64,000 nucleotides of DNA from Hyphomicrobium_A sp963759735 (GTDB lineage: Bacteria; Pseudomonadota; Alphaproteobacteria; Rhizobiales; Hyphomicrobiaceae). Location of the stretch: NCBI GenBank assembly GCA_963759735.1, contig CAVXAF010000005.1:1-64000 (forward strand). The letters run 5' to 3'. The notes below the pieces were generated by a model, which saw only the letters and a program-made list of their open reading frames with translations, was not told the origin of the DNA and did no database searches. Of this stretch, positions 29,542-38,138 are shown piece after piece (position 1 is the first letter of the stretch; every line of letters starts with the position of its first letter). The translations under genes and the position numbers were made by a program.

Positions 29542-30504
29542 ATGCCTCCGCATGTGACGCTTAAGCAGCTCCGCTACTTCGATGCGCTCGCTCGCGAGCA
29601 GCATTTCGGACGCGCCGCGGAAACCTGCGCCGTCACCCAGCCCGCCCTATCCATGCAAATCCACGAGCTCGAGGAGCAACTGGGCCTCGTCCTCGTCGAA
29701 CGGACGCGTTCGGGCGTACTGCTTTCCGACAAGGGCCGCGATATCGCCGCCCGCGCCGCCCGCGTGCTCGGCGACGTGCACGAGATGATCGAGTACGCGC
29801 GGCACTGCAAGGACGTCCTGTCGGGCTCGCTGCGCCTCGGCGTCATACCCTCGATCGCGCCCTACATGCTGCCGCCGTTGTTGCCCCTGCTGCGCGAGAG
29901 CTATCCAAATCTCGAACTGCACGTCCGCGAGACGCAGACCCAGCCGCTCACCAACGAGCTGATCGAGGGCAAGCTCGACGTCCTGCTTCTGGCGCTGCCG
30001 ATGAATCAGGTCGAACTCGAGACGATGGCGCTGTTCGACGACCGGTTCCTGTTGGCCTTGCCGCAGTCGCGTCGCCTCAGCAGCCGCGTACGCGCGACCA
30101 GGGACCTGATCGAGCACGAGCGCCTGCTGCTGCTGGAGGAAGGCCACTGCCTGCGCGAGCAGGCGCTCACCTATTGCAGCCTGCAGCAGGTTTCGACGGT
30201 CAATACGTTCGGCGTCTCCAGCCTGTCGACCATCGTCGAAATGGTGGCGGCCGGCTACGGTATTACGCTGCTGCCCGAGATGTGCCTCAATGTCGAGATG
30301 CGCGGCCGCGACATCGGCGTGACGCGCTTCGTCGATCCCCAGCCATTCCGTACGGTCGGGCTCGCTTGGCGTGCGACGTCGCCGCGCGCCAACGATTTCC
30401 GCGAACTGGGCCGCCTGATCAAACTTGCATGGTCAAAGGGCTGCGTGCCGCCGAGCCGCAAGAATTCACGCCAGACGCGTCCGCTCAACGCGCCGTCGTC
30501 TTGA
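29542..30504 (+). CDS. oxyR: OxyR, LysR-family peroxide-responsive regulator
   Basis: A 320-residue LysR regulator. The winged helix is 'LKQLRYFDALAREQHFGRAAETCAVTQPALSMQIHELEEQLG'. In the effector domain, 'LLLLEEGHCLREQALTYC' places two cysteines (203 and 212) nine residues apart, the spacing of the E. coli OxyR disulphide switch Cys199/Cys208, so it should sense H2O2 by disulphide formation. The ATG at 29542 starts the conserved part. Unlike many alphaproteobacteria, no katG or ahpC is adjacent in this window. Its 3' end overlaps the convergent DUF882 gene by 20 bases. Confidence 0.92.
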   Translation: MPPHVTLKQLRYFDALAREQHFGRAAETCAVTQPALSMQIHELEEQLGLVLVERTRSGVLLSDKGRDIAARAARVLGDVHEMIEYARHCKDVLSGSLRLGVIPSIAPYMLPPLLPLLRESYPNLELHVRETQTQPLTNELIEGKLDVLLLALPMNQVELETMALFDDRFLLALPQSRRLSSRVRATRDLIEHERLLLLEEGHCLREQALTYCSLQQVSTVNTFGVSSLSTIVEMVAAGYGITLLPEMCLNVEMRGRDIGVTRFVDPQPFRTVGLAWRATSPRANDFRELGRLIKLAWSKGCVPPSRKNSRQTRPLNAPSS

Positions 30505-32059
30505 CCGCGCGCGATGTGAGGCCGTTGGCTGCCACCGGGTCACGCTCGTGGGCGGTGAAATCTACTGCGTGGCCCTGAAACTGCTGTGCCCACATCACTT
30601 CCGTGACCTGATCGCCTGGACGCAGGCGCATCGGCAGCACGATCTGGCGATCGTCGAGCAGATCGAGCGTGCGCGCGAGGACGGGATGCACAAGCTTCAC
30701 CAGCGCCTCGTCATCGGCCGAGGCCGATTGCGTAAGGAGGGGCGCGACCGGGAACGGCCGGTAGGACAGCTCCTCGGGGTGATCATCGTCGAACTCGGGT
30801 GCAGGGGCCCAGCGCGCTTGCGGGGCTGCCTGCGGCGCGACCGGATCCACCGGATCGACCTGCTCGACATCGAGCGCAGCAACCTGAGGGGACGCCGGCG
30901 TCAGCCGTACCGCCGGGGTGGCTGCAGGCAGTGATTCGGTGGCCGACGTGGTGATGAGGGCATCGAGCCGGCGACGCTCGGAGTCATCGGCGGAACGCGT
31001 CCGAACCAAGGCATCCGCCGGGTCGAGCGAGGCCAGCGTCACAAGTTGATTGAGGCGCCTGCGGTCGCCGTCAGCGGGCGGCGGGGCGGCGATGCGCGGA
31101 CCTTGCACCAGCTTCGGCGGCGGCGCGAGGATGGGCATGGTTTCGACGGCACCTGCTTCAGCCATGGCGACGCGGGCCTCCGGCGAGGGGCGCGCGACTT
31201 CGGCCGGTGTCGACTTCAGGATCGGCGCGTCGAGTCCGACGCCGGCTTCCGCCATGGCGATCTCGGTTTCCGACTTCTGGCGATTACGCAGCTGGAAGTA
31301 GGCGGCGACTTGCGAGGAAACGTCCTTGTTGGCGCGTGCCCGACGCACGTCATCGCGGGAGAGCGAGCCACCGTCGGCAGGGCTGTGCTTGGTGCGACCG
31401 TCGGGAAACAGCAAGGCCAGCTCGCTGCGCGGCAGGCGCGGCCAGGCGCGCACGGGGCCGGTGTCGACGTGGACGAACGGAATGCCGGAGGTGGGGTAGT
31501 AGCCGATGCCGCCGACTTCGCGGATGGTGGCCGACCAGCGCAGCTGCTTCAGCGGGATGTCCGGGAACGCGGCGTCGATCGCCTGTCCCGTCATGTGCTT
31601 GCTCTTCTTGGCCTGGCCGCCGCGCGTCTTGCGCAGCATCTCGTTGGTCGCCTCGGAGCGGTGGCCGCAAATGACGTTAATCGGCTCCTTGCTGCCGAGT
31701 TCGGTATGCATTTCCCACAACAGGTCGATGGTCCTGGGATCCATCTCGACGGCCTTGTTCTGCCGCCAGTCGCGCATCAGCCAGTCGATCTTCTTCAGCG
31801 CTTCCTTGTCGTACTTGCCATCACGCTTGTACGTGATGGTCAGCGATTCCTTGGTGTGGATGTGGAAGAACGAAATGGTACGCGTTGCGCCGAACGACGC
31901 AACGACGCCGGGCGAGCCAGCGCTCAGCCCCAGTAACGCGGCGGCGAGTCCGCCGAGGATAGCCTTTTTACGCAATACCAACGTGCCACCCCGTGCTTTG
32001 ACCGGTCGCATCGTGTCAGGGGCCGAGGTCTTAACGGCATCCCAGAGTGCGACCAGCAT
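30485..32059 (-). CDS. DUF882 (M15-like peptidase) exported protein
   Basis: A 524-residue protein with an N-terminal export helix (AILGGLAAALLGLSAGSPG) and a DUF882/peptidase M15_2 domain at residues about 55-220. It carries the zinc-site pattern 'GHRSEATNEML', 'SKHMTGQAIDAAF' (H-x6-D) and 'GIPFVHVDTG'. Relatives are the E. coli YcbK group, likely peptidoglycan carboxypeptidases. The rest is a Pro/Ala-rich periplasmic tail with short repeats (two copies of a MAEAG-containing segment). It is followed on the same strand by an L,D-transpeptidase gene upstream, another wall enzyme. Confidence 0.88.
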   Translation of the reverse strand: MLVALWDAVKTSAPDTMRPVKARGGTLVLRKKAILGGLAAALLGLSAGSPGVVASFGATRTISFFHIHTKESLTITYKRDGKYDKEALKKIDWLMRDWRQNKAVEMDPRTIDLLWEMHTELGSKEPINVICGHRSEATNEMLRKTRGGQAKKSKHMTGQAIDAAFPDIPLKQLRWSATIREVGGIGYYPTSGIPFVHVDTGPVRAWPRLPRSELALLFPDGRTKHSPADGGSLSRDDVRRARANKDVSSQVAAYFQLRNRQKSETEIAMAEAGVGLDAPILKSTPAEVARPSPEARVAMAEAGAVETMPILAPPPKLVQGPRIAAPPPADGDRRRLNQLVTLASLDPADALVRTRSADDSERRRLDALITTSATESLPAATPAVRLTPASPQVAALDVEQVDPVDPVAPQAAPQARWAPAPEFDDDHPEELSYRPFPVAPLLTQSASADDEALVKLVHPVLARTLDLLDDRQIVLPMRLRPGDQVTEVMWAQQFQGHAVDFTAHERDPVAANGLTSRAVKTTAR

Positions 32060-32069
32060 TCACGTTCCC

Positions 32070-32092
32070 TAAGGGTTAATCGCCAACCCTTA
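32070..32092 (-). repeat. perfect inverted repeat before DUF882 start
   Basis: TAAGGGTT (32070-32077) and AACCCTTA (32085-32092) form a perfect 8-bp palindrome with a 7-base spacer, ending 10 bases upstream of the DUF882 start. It could be an operator or an mRNA hairpin near the ribosome site. Confidence 0.5.
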
Positions 32093-32213
32093 ATGATTGG
32101 TTATCGGCTAGGTAGAGGGGGAATGGGGACGCAAGGCGGCCGCTAAGCGGCGATATGATGGCGGCGGACGATGGGATTAACTCGCTGTTGTGACTAACTG
32201 AATCGGCACAACT

Positions 32214-34028
32214 TTAAAATCCGCCGAACACTGAGGAGACGAGGTCGCTAAGGCTGCCACCGCCGCCGCCATTGCCGTAGGCGACACTTTCGGGAGCGCG
32301 CACGGGCGCAAGGTGGTTGGGTCCTTTGGCGATCTCAGTCCAGCGACCGTCCAGCGCCAGCGTGATGCGCTGCTCGTGGCCGTAGACGTCTCGGGCGGTC
32401 TGGATCTCCCCGCTGTCGTCCACCCAAGCCGTGAAATAGGTGACGTGGACGCCGATCGGGCGGTCGATCTGCACCTCGTTGTTGGGGGGGCCGTTGGTGA
32501 TCAGGTCAGCGATACGGGCGGCGTCCCAGCCCTTGTCTTCGCCGAGCACGATCTCGGCCAGGCGACGAGGCTCACGCACGCGCATGCAACCGTGACTGAA
32601 CGGCCGGCTCGCTTCCTCGAACAGGCCCCTGGCATTGGTGTCGTGCATGTAGACGGAGTGCTTGTTGGGAAAGGCGAACTTCAATTCGCCGAGCACATTG
32701 GCAGCGCCGGGGGGCTGATAAACGTCGTAGGTGCGGATGTCGGTGTAGTCCCAGTCCACGCTCTCGGGGTCTACGTCGCGACCGTTGCGCGACAGTCGCA
32801 GCCCCTGCCGGCGGAACGAGGTGCCGCCGCGCGCCAGCGACGGCCACAGCTCCTGCACCTTGATCGAGTTGGGCACGTTCCAGCGCGGTTGGAAAATGAC
32901 CGTCTTCATCGTCTCTGAAAATACCGGCGTCTGCTTGGCGACGAGGCCGGTGATAACCCGCTCGGTGTGAATGACGGCGCCTTTCTTGACGACGCGCAGC
33001 GTGAATTCGGGAATGTTGACGGTGACGTAGAACTCGCCGAGGTCGTCGGGCATCCATCGCCACTGTTCCATGTTGGCGATCAACGTGGCCGGCCCGAGTG
33101 CCTCGACGTCGTTCAGCAGCGCGCGCGTGGCGTTGCCGACGATACCGTCGGGGCGCGTGCCGGCCTCCTTCTGGAAGGCCATCACCGCGGCCTTCAAGGC
33201 ATCGTCGTAGAGGTTGGCATCGACCGGGGCGGCGGCGCTGGCAGCCGCCAGCGCGACCTTCAGGCGCTGGCGCAGGATAGCGACCTGCGGATCGGCGCGC
33301 CCGGGCACGAGCTGGGGACCCGGCGGTAGCTTGAGCGGGGCGGTCGCGGCGGCGGCAGTGCGCATCGCGAGAAGCTTCTGGCGCAGCTTCTCGAACTGCG
33401 GGTGCTGCGGATGCAGTCCGCGCAGATACGCGGCGGGCTCGGCTGCCGCGGCGATCTTCACGATGACGTCCTTGGGATCGCGCAGCTGCGGTTTGCGGTC
33501 GAGGTAGGAGGACAGCAGCATTGCGGGGTCGACGATGCGGCCGCCACGCGCATGACGGGCATACTTGAGGACCGTCAGCGACAACGTCAGCTCGGCCTCG
33601 ACCAGGGTCGTCGGTGCAGGTGTTTGGCCCGGCGCGGCGTCGATTACGGGTGGCGGAAAGTCGGCGGCGTCGAGCCCCCAATCATTAGCCTTGGCGAACT
33701 CGGCGATGACGGCGGTGGCCTTGTCGTTGAGGCCTGATGCGGAGACCCAGATAGGAGCGTAGATGCGGGCGGCATAGATGCCGGACAGCGCGGCTCGGTC
33801 CTGCGCATCCGCAGCGTCCGCGCGCATCTTTGCCTTGGCGGCGAGCTGCTGTTGCACGGCGATGGCGAGCGGGTCCTGGGGTGCCGGCGCCTGGGCAACA
33901 GCAGGCGCGGCGGCGGGCAGCGTTTCAGCGGTGGCGAGGCGGCCGGGTTTTGCCTGCTGCGCCTCGACGGCGCCAACAAGGAGCAGGCCGCAGCCCAAAC
34001 CGAGAGCCACTGAACGCCAACGCAACAT
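32214..34028 (-). CDS. L,D-transpeptidase (YcbB-type, exported)
   Basis: A 604-residue murein L,D-transpeptidase. A signal peptide (MLRWRSVALGLGCGLLLVGAVEA) is followed by an Ala/Pro linker, a scaffold domain, a peptidoglycan-binding module (DANLYDDALKAAVMAF..., PDGIVGNATRALL) and the YkuD catalytic domain with the conserved 'SRPFSHGCMRV' (catalytic Cys 481) and 'VHTERVITG'-type strand. The C-terminal tail is Gly-rich. It makes 3-3 cross-links or attaches proteins to peptidoglycan. The ATG at 34026-34028 has a GGGAGAAG site. Confidence 0.93.
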   Translation of the reverse strand: MLRWRSVALGLGCGLLLVGAVEAQQAKPGRLATAETLPAAAPAVAQAPAPQDPLAIAVQQQLAAKAKMRADAADAQDRAALSGIYAARIYAPIWVSASGLNDKATAVIAEFAKANDWGLDAADFPPPVIDAAPGQTPAPTTLVEAELTLSLTVLKYARHARGGRIVDPAMLLSSYLDRKPQLRDPKDVIVKIAAAAEPAAYLRGLHPQHPQFEKLRQKLLAMRTAAAATAPLKLPPGPQLVPGRADPQVAILRQRLKVALAAASAAAPVDANLYDDALKAAVMAFQKEAGTRPDGIVGNATRALLNDVEALGPATLIANMEQWRWMPDDLGEFYVTVNIPEFTLRVVKKGAVIHTERVITGLVAKQTPVFSETMKTVIFQPRWNVPNSIKVQELWPSLARGGTSFRRQGLRLSRNGRDVDPESVDWDYTDIRTYDVYQPPGAANVLGELKFAFPNKHSVYMHDTNARGLFEEASRPFSHGCMRVREPRRLAEIVLGEDKGWDAARIADLITNGPPNNEVQIDRPIGVHVTYFTAWVDDSGEIQTARDVYGHEQRITLALDGRWTEIAKGPNHLAPVRAPESVAYGNGGGGGSLSDLVSSVFGGF

Positions 34029-34292
34029 GATACTCTTCTCCCACGCAGACCCCATCGCACGCTATCCGAGGCCCTCGGGGCCCGCCACCGCCAAGGCGGG
34101 CAGCAACGGCTTCATGGGAAGGTGCTGGATGAGTGTTGCGCATTTGCGACGTCATGCGTTCGTCATCTTGGAGCGATGATCGCGGGCGTCATCGTTGCGA
34201 GCTCATGCGCCGGCACGCAGATACGACAACGCCGCGCTGCCCGAAGGCCGCGCGGCGCGTCTCACGAGCCGGGAGCTGCGCGCTTCCTAGGT

Positions 34293-35798
34293 CTAAGCGC
34301 GCGGCTCGAGGCCGTATTCCTGCATTTTGCGATAGAGGGTCGAGCGACCGATCTTCAGCCGCTTGGCCACTTCCGTCATGTGCCCGCGATAGCGGCCCAG
34401 CGCCAGGCGGATCATGTCAGCCTCGATCTCGTCGAGCGGACGGATGTCGCCCGCTTCGGTGATGACCGGGATGCCGAGCGCGCTGTCGAGTCCGTTGGCA
34501 CGGATCTCCATCGTCTGCGGGATGATGTCCTCGGCGCCGAGCAGCGCCGGACCCTTGAACATGCCCGGCCGCGGCGAAGGCGCGGGTGCTGCCGGGACCG
34601 CGGTGTCAAAGCCCGTCACGTGGGCAGCGATCTGCGGGAACTCGGCGACCGTAAGTTCCGAGCCGTCGGCCAGAACGACGGCGCGGAACACTGCGTTCTC
34701 GAGCTGGCGCACATTGCCCGGCCAGGGGTAGCTCTTGATGAGGCGCAGCGCGTCTTCGCTGATGCCGTTGATGCGTTTGCCTTCCTCGGCGGCGAAGCGC
34801 GCGATGAAGTGCTGCGCCAGTTCTGCGACGTCGCCGAGACGCTCGCGCAGCGGCGGCACCCAGATGGGAAACACGTTGAGGCGGTAGTAGAGGTCCTCGC
34901 GGAACTTCCCGTCGCGCACCTGCTGGATCATGTTGCGGTTGGTGGCGGAGATGAGCCGGAAGTTGACGTTGATCGACTTCTTCGAACCGACCGGATCGAT
35001 CTCGCCTTCCTGCAGAGCACGCAGCAGCTTTACCTGCGCCTCGAGCGGCAACTCGCCGACCTCATCGAGGAACAGCGTGCCGCCGTCAGCCTCCTGGAAC
35101 TTGCCGATGCGCTTGTCGACGGCGCCTGTGAAGGAGCCCTTCTCGTGGCCGAACAGAATGCTTTCGACCAGGTTCTCGGGGATGGCGCCGCAATTGACGA
35201 CGACGAACGGCTTGCCGCAACGCTCGGACTCGCCCTGGACGGCGCGAGCGATCAGCTCCTTGCCGACGCCAGATTCGCCTTCGATCAGCACCGGGATGTT
35301 GGAAGCGGCGGCGCGCTTGCCGAGCGCAACGACGCGCTCCATGCCTTCGCCGCGCACGACCAGATCGGAGAACGATAGCGTCCCCTCGACCTTCTTCTTG
35401 ATGCGGTTGATCTCGCCAGCGAGCGCCTCGATCTTCAGCGCGCTCTTGATGGAGACTTCGAGCCGCTCCGGCGACACCGGCTTGACGACGAAGTCGACGG
35501 CACCGGCGCGCATGGCGTTGATGGCCGCGTCGATCGATCCGTGCGCGGTTTGCACGATGATGGGAGGAACGCCGGGCTTCCCGTTGAGCTTGTCGAGGAC
35601 GGCCATGCCGTCTACGCCGCTCATTACGAGATCGAGAAGTACGAGGCTAATGTCACCGCGCTCGGGCCCCTCGAGAATTTGCAGGGCTTGCTCGCCCGAG
35701 CCGGCAGTCTTAGTACCGAACCCCAGGCGCTTGATCGTCTCTTCGAGAATACGGCGCTGTGTGGGATCGTCATCGACGATAAGCAAACTCTTGACCAT
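34293..35798 (-). CDS. sigma-54-dependent response regulator (NtrC type)
   Basis: A 501-residue protein: receiver (LLIVDDDPTQRRILEE, phospho-acceptor Asp56 in 'LVLLDLVMSG', Lys in 'VVKPVSPERL'), AAA+ domain (Walker A 'GESGVGKE', loop 'KGSFTGAVDKR', 'FLDEVGELPLEAQ', 'NVFPIWVPPLRER', 'SYPWPGNVRQLEN') and a Fis-type HTH ('EVAKRLKIGRSTLYRKM'). The family GAFTGA loop is here GSFTGA, so sigma-54 contact is probably kept. I took the ATG at 35796-35798 and ignored a 145-residue upstream extension. No histidine kinase is adjacent, so its partner is unknown. Confidence 0.94.
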   Translation of the reverse strand: MVKSLLIVDDDPTQRRILEETIKRLGFGTKTAGSGEQALQILEGPERGDISLVLLDLVMSGVDGMAVLDKLNGKPGVPPIIVQTAHGSIDAAINAMRAGAVDFVVKPVSPERLEVSIKSALKIEALAGEINRIKKKVEGTLSFSDLVVRGEGMERVVALGKRAAASNIPVLIEGESGVGKELIARAVQGESERCGKPFVVVNCGAIPENLVESILFGHEKGSFTGAVDKRIGKFQEADGGTLFLDEVGELPLEAQVKLLRALQEGEIDPVGSKKSINVNFRLISATNRNMIQQVRDGKFREDLYYRLNVFPIWVPPLRERLGDVAELAQHFIARFAAEEGKRINGISEDALRLIKSYPWPGNVRQLENAVFRAVVLADGSELTVAEFPQIAAHVTGFDTAVPAAPAPSPRPGMFKGPALLGAEDIIPQTMEIRANGLDSALGIPVITEAGDIRPLDEIEADMIRLALGRYRGHMTEVAKRLKIGRSTLYRKMQEYGLEPRA

Positions 35799-36042
35799 GA
35801 GGCACTCGAACTCAACCTGTAACGGACCGCCCCGGTCGACCACCCCGAAATGCTTCAGGATCGGACACTCGGCCACCGGTAGCTCACTCAACCAAGGCAA
35901 GAGTGCCCAACAAGGGTAAATAAGCTGTTGCGATGAAGCCCAGGTTGAGCCTTTTTTGGGCAGACCGCGTCCATGACGCCACGCGCGGCGTCTCGGCAAC
36001 GCGGTGCTGCCTTCCCCCCAGACCCTGATTTCAGCGGAGCAA

Positions 36043-37909
36043 ATGATGCGACGTAACGCACGCGCCAACGACACGCAGCGCCACTTCAACGCGCAGGAAG
36101 GCGCAGCAGCGACGGCCGTCGAAGCCCTCGGCCCGATGCCCGAATGGAACCTCGCCGATCTATATCCCTCGCCGACGGCGCCGGAGATCGCCCGCGACCT
36201 GCAAGCTGCCACCGATGAAGCGCGGCGCATCAAGGAGACCTATCACGGAAAGCTGGTCGCGCTGGCCGCCGACGGCGCAGTGCTGGCGCTCGCCATCGAG
36301 GAGTTCGAGCGCTTCGTCGAACTGATGGGCCGGCTCGGCTCATTCGCCGGGCTGCATTATGCCGGCAACCAGTCCGATCCCGAGCGCGCCAAGTTCTACG
36401 GCGACATTTCCGAGAAGCTCACGGCCATCTCCACCGACATCATCTTTTTCGAGCTGGAGCTGAACGAGATCGATGATGCGGTCATGGCAGCGGCGATGAA
36501 GAATCCGCGCCTCGCCCGCTATCAGCCGTGGATCGCCAATATCCGCAAGGAAAAGCCCTATCAACTCGAGGAGAAGCTTGAGCGGCTGTTCCACGAGAAG
36601 AGCCAGACGTCGGGCGGCGCCTTCAACCGACTGTTCAACGAGACCATCGCGGCGCTGCGCTTTCCGGTGGCCGGCGAGCCTGAACCGCTGGCGCTCGAGA
36701 TGACGCTCAACATGTTGTCGAACCCCGACGAGAAGAAGCGCCAAGCCGGCGCTGAAGCGCTCGCCGCCGTGTTCAAGGACAACGTGCGGCTGTTCACGCT
36801 CATCACCAACACGCTGGCCAAGAACAAGGAGATCTCCGATCGCTGGCGCGGCTTCAAGGATGTCGCCGACAGCCGCCATCTCGCCAACCAGGTCGAGGCG
36901 GAAGTTGTCGATGCGCTGGTGACCAGCGTGCGCGCCGCCTATCCGCGCCTGTCGCATCGCTACTACGGCATGAAGGCGAAGTGGCTCGGCAAGGAGCGCC
37001 TGTCGCATTGGGATCGCAACGCGCCGCTGCCCGAAAAACCCGAGCGCACGTTCGCGTGGCGCGACGCGCAGCGCTTGGTGCTCGGCGCCTACCACGACTT
37101 CGCGCCGCAGATGGCCGACGTCGCCGGAGAGTTCTTCGACAAGCAGTGGATCGATGCTCCGGCGCGTCCCGGGAAGGCGCCGGGCGCCTTCGCCGCCGCC
37201 ACTGTTCCGTCGGTGCATCCGTACGTGCTGCTCAACTATCTCGGCAAACCGCGCGACGTGATGACGTTGGCCCACGAACTCGGACACGGTGTACATCAGA
37301 TGCTGGCGCGTCCGCAGGGCGCGCTCCTCGCATCAACGCCGCTGACGCTGGCAGAGACCGCTTCGGTGTTCGGCGAGATGCTGACCTTCAAGGCGCTGTT
37401 GAAGGAGACGCACGACCCGCGCGAGCGCAAGGCGCTGATCGCCGGCAAGGTCGAGGACATGCTCAACACGGTGGTGCGGCAGATCGCCTTCTACACCTTC
37501 GAGCGCAAGCTGCACGAGGCTCGCCGGCAGGGCGAGCTGACGCCCGACCAGCTCGGCGCCATCTGGCTCGAGACGCAGTCGGAGAAGTCTCGGGCCGGCC
37601 ATCGAACTGAAGCCCGGCTATGAGGTGTTCTGGGCCTACGTGCCGCACTTCATCCACTCGCCATTCTACGTCTACGCGTACGCCTTCGGGGACTGCCTCG
37701 TGAACTCGCTCTATGGGCTGTATGACGAAGCGCACCCGGACTTCGTCACCAAGTATTTCGATCTGCTGAAAGCAGGTGGCTCCAAGCACCACTCAGAGTT
37801 GCTGGCACCATTCGGGCTAGATGCCTCGAAACCGGAGTTCTGGAACAAGGGCTTGAAGGTGATCGAGGGGATGATCGACGAGTTGGCCGCGGCCGACGCG
37901 GCGGCCTGA
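36043..37909 (+). CDS. pepF: M3 family oligoendopeptidase F (frameshifted)
   Basis: A zinc oligopeptidase of about 620 residues. 'GPMPEWNLADLYPSPTAPEI' is the PepF start; the catalytic 'LAHELGHGVHQML' (HExGH) and downstream 'ETASVFGEML' (third zinc ligand Glu) lie in the first frame. The frame breaks at 37,585-37,592; the expected 'GPAIELKPGYEVFWAYVPHFIHSPFYVYAYAFGD' continues in the next frame to the TGA at 37909. I chose the ATG at 36043 (MMRRNA), with an earlier GTG at 36004 possible. Confidence 0.92.
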
Positions 37910-38138
37910 TCGGACATGGCATATCCCATGCCGGGTGACGGATTTGCAGACTCCGCAAGTCCGCCGCCCGGAGGGTTCTGCTCGCGACCGGCCTTTGCCT
38001 CGCGTTCAGAATGTTCCGCTACTGTCAAGGTTGTGGACGGCGGCCCTGGCCAATTTAGGGGTTTCCCTTATGCCTCTTTAAGGTCTAGAAGCGGCCGCCA
38101 ATTGCTGCACTGCAGCCAGCTCTACGTGGAGTGCCGAA

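Noticed and set aside
32070..32092. CtrA binding site
   Set aside because: The TTAA half-sites are ten bases apart rather than the seven of the consensus.
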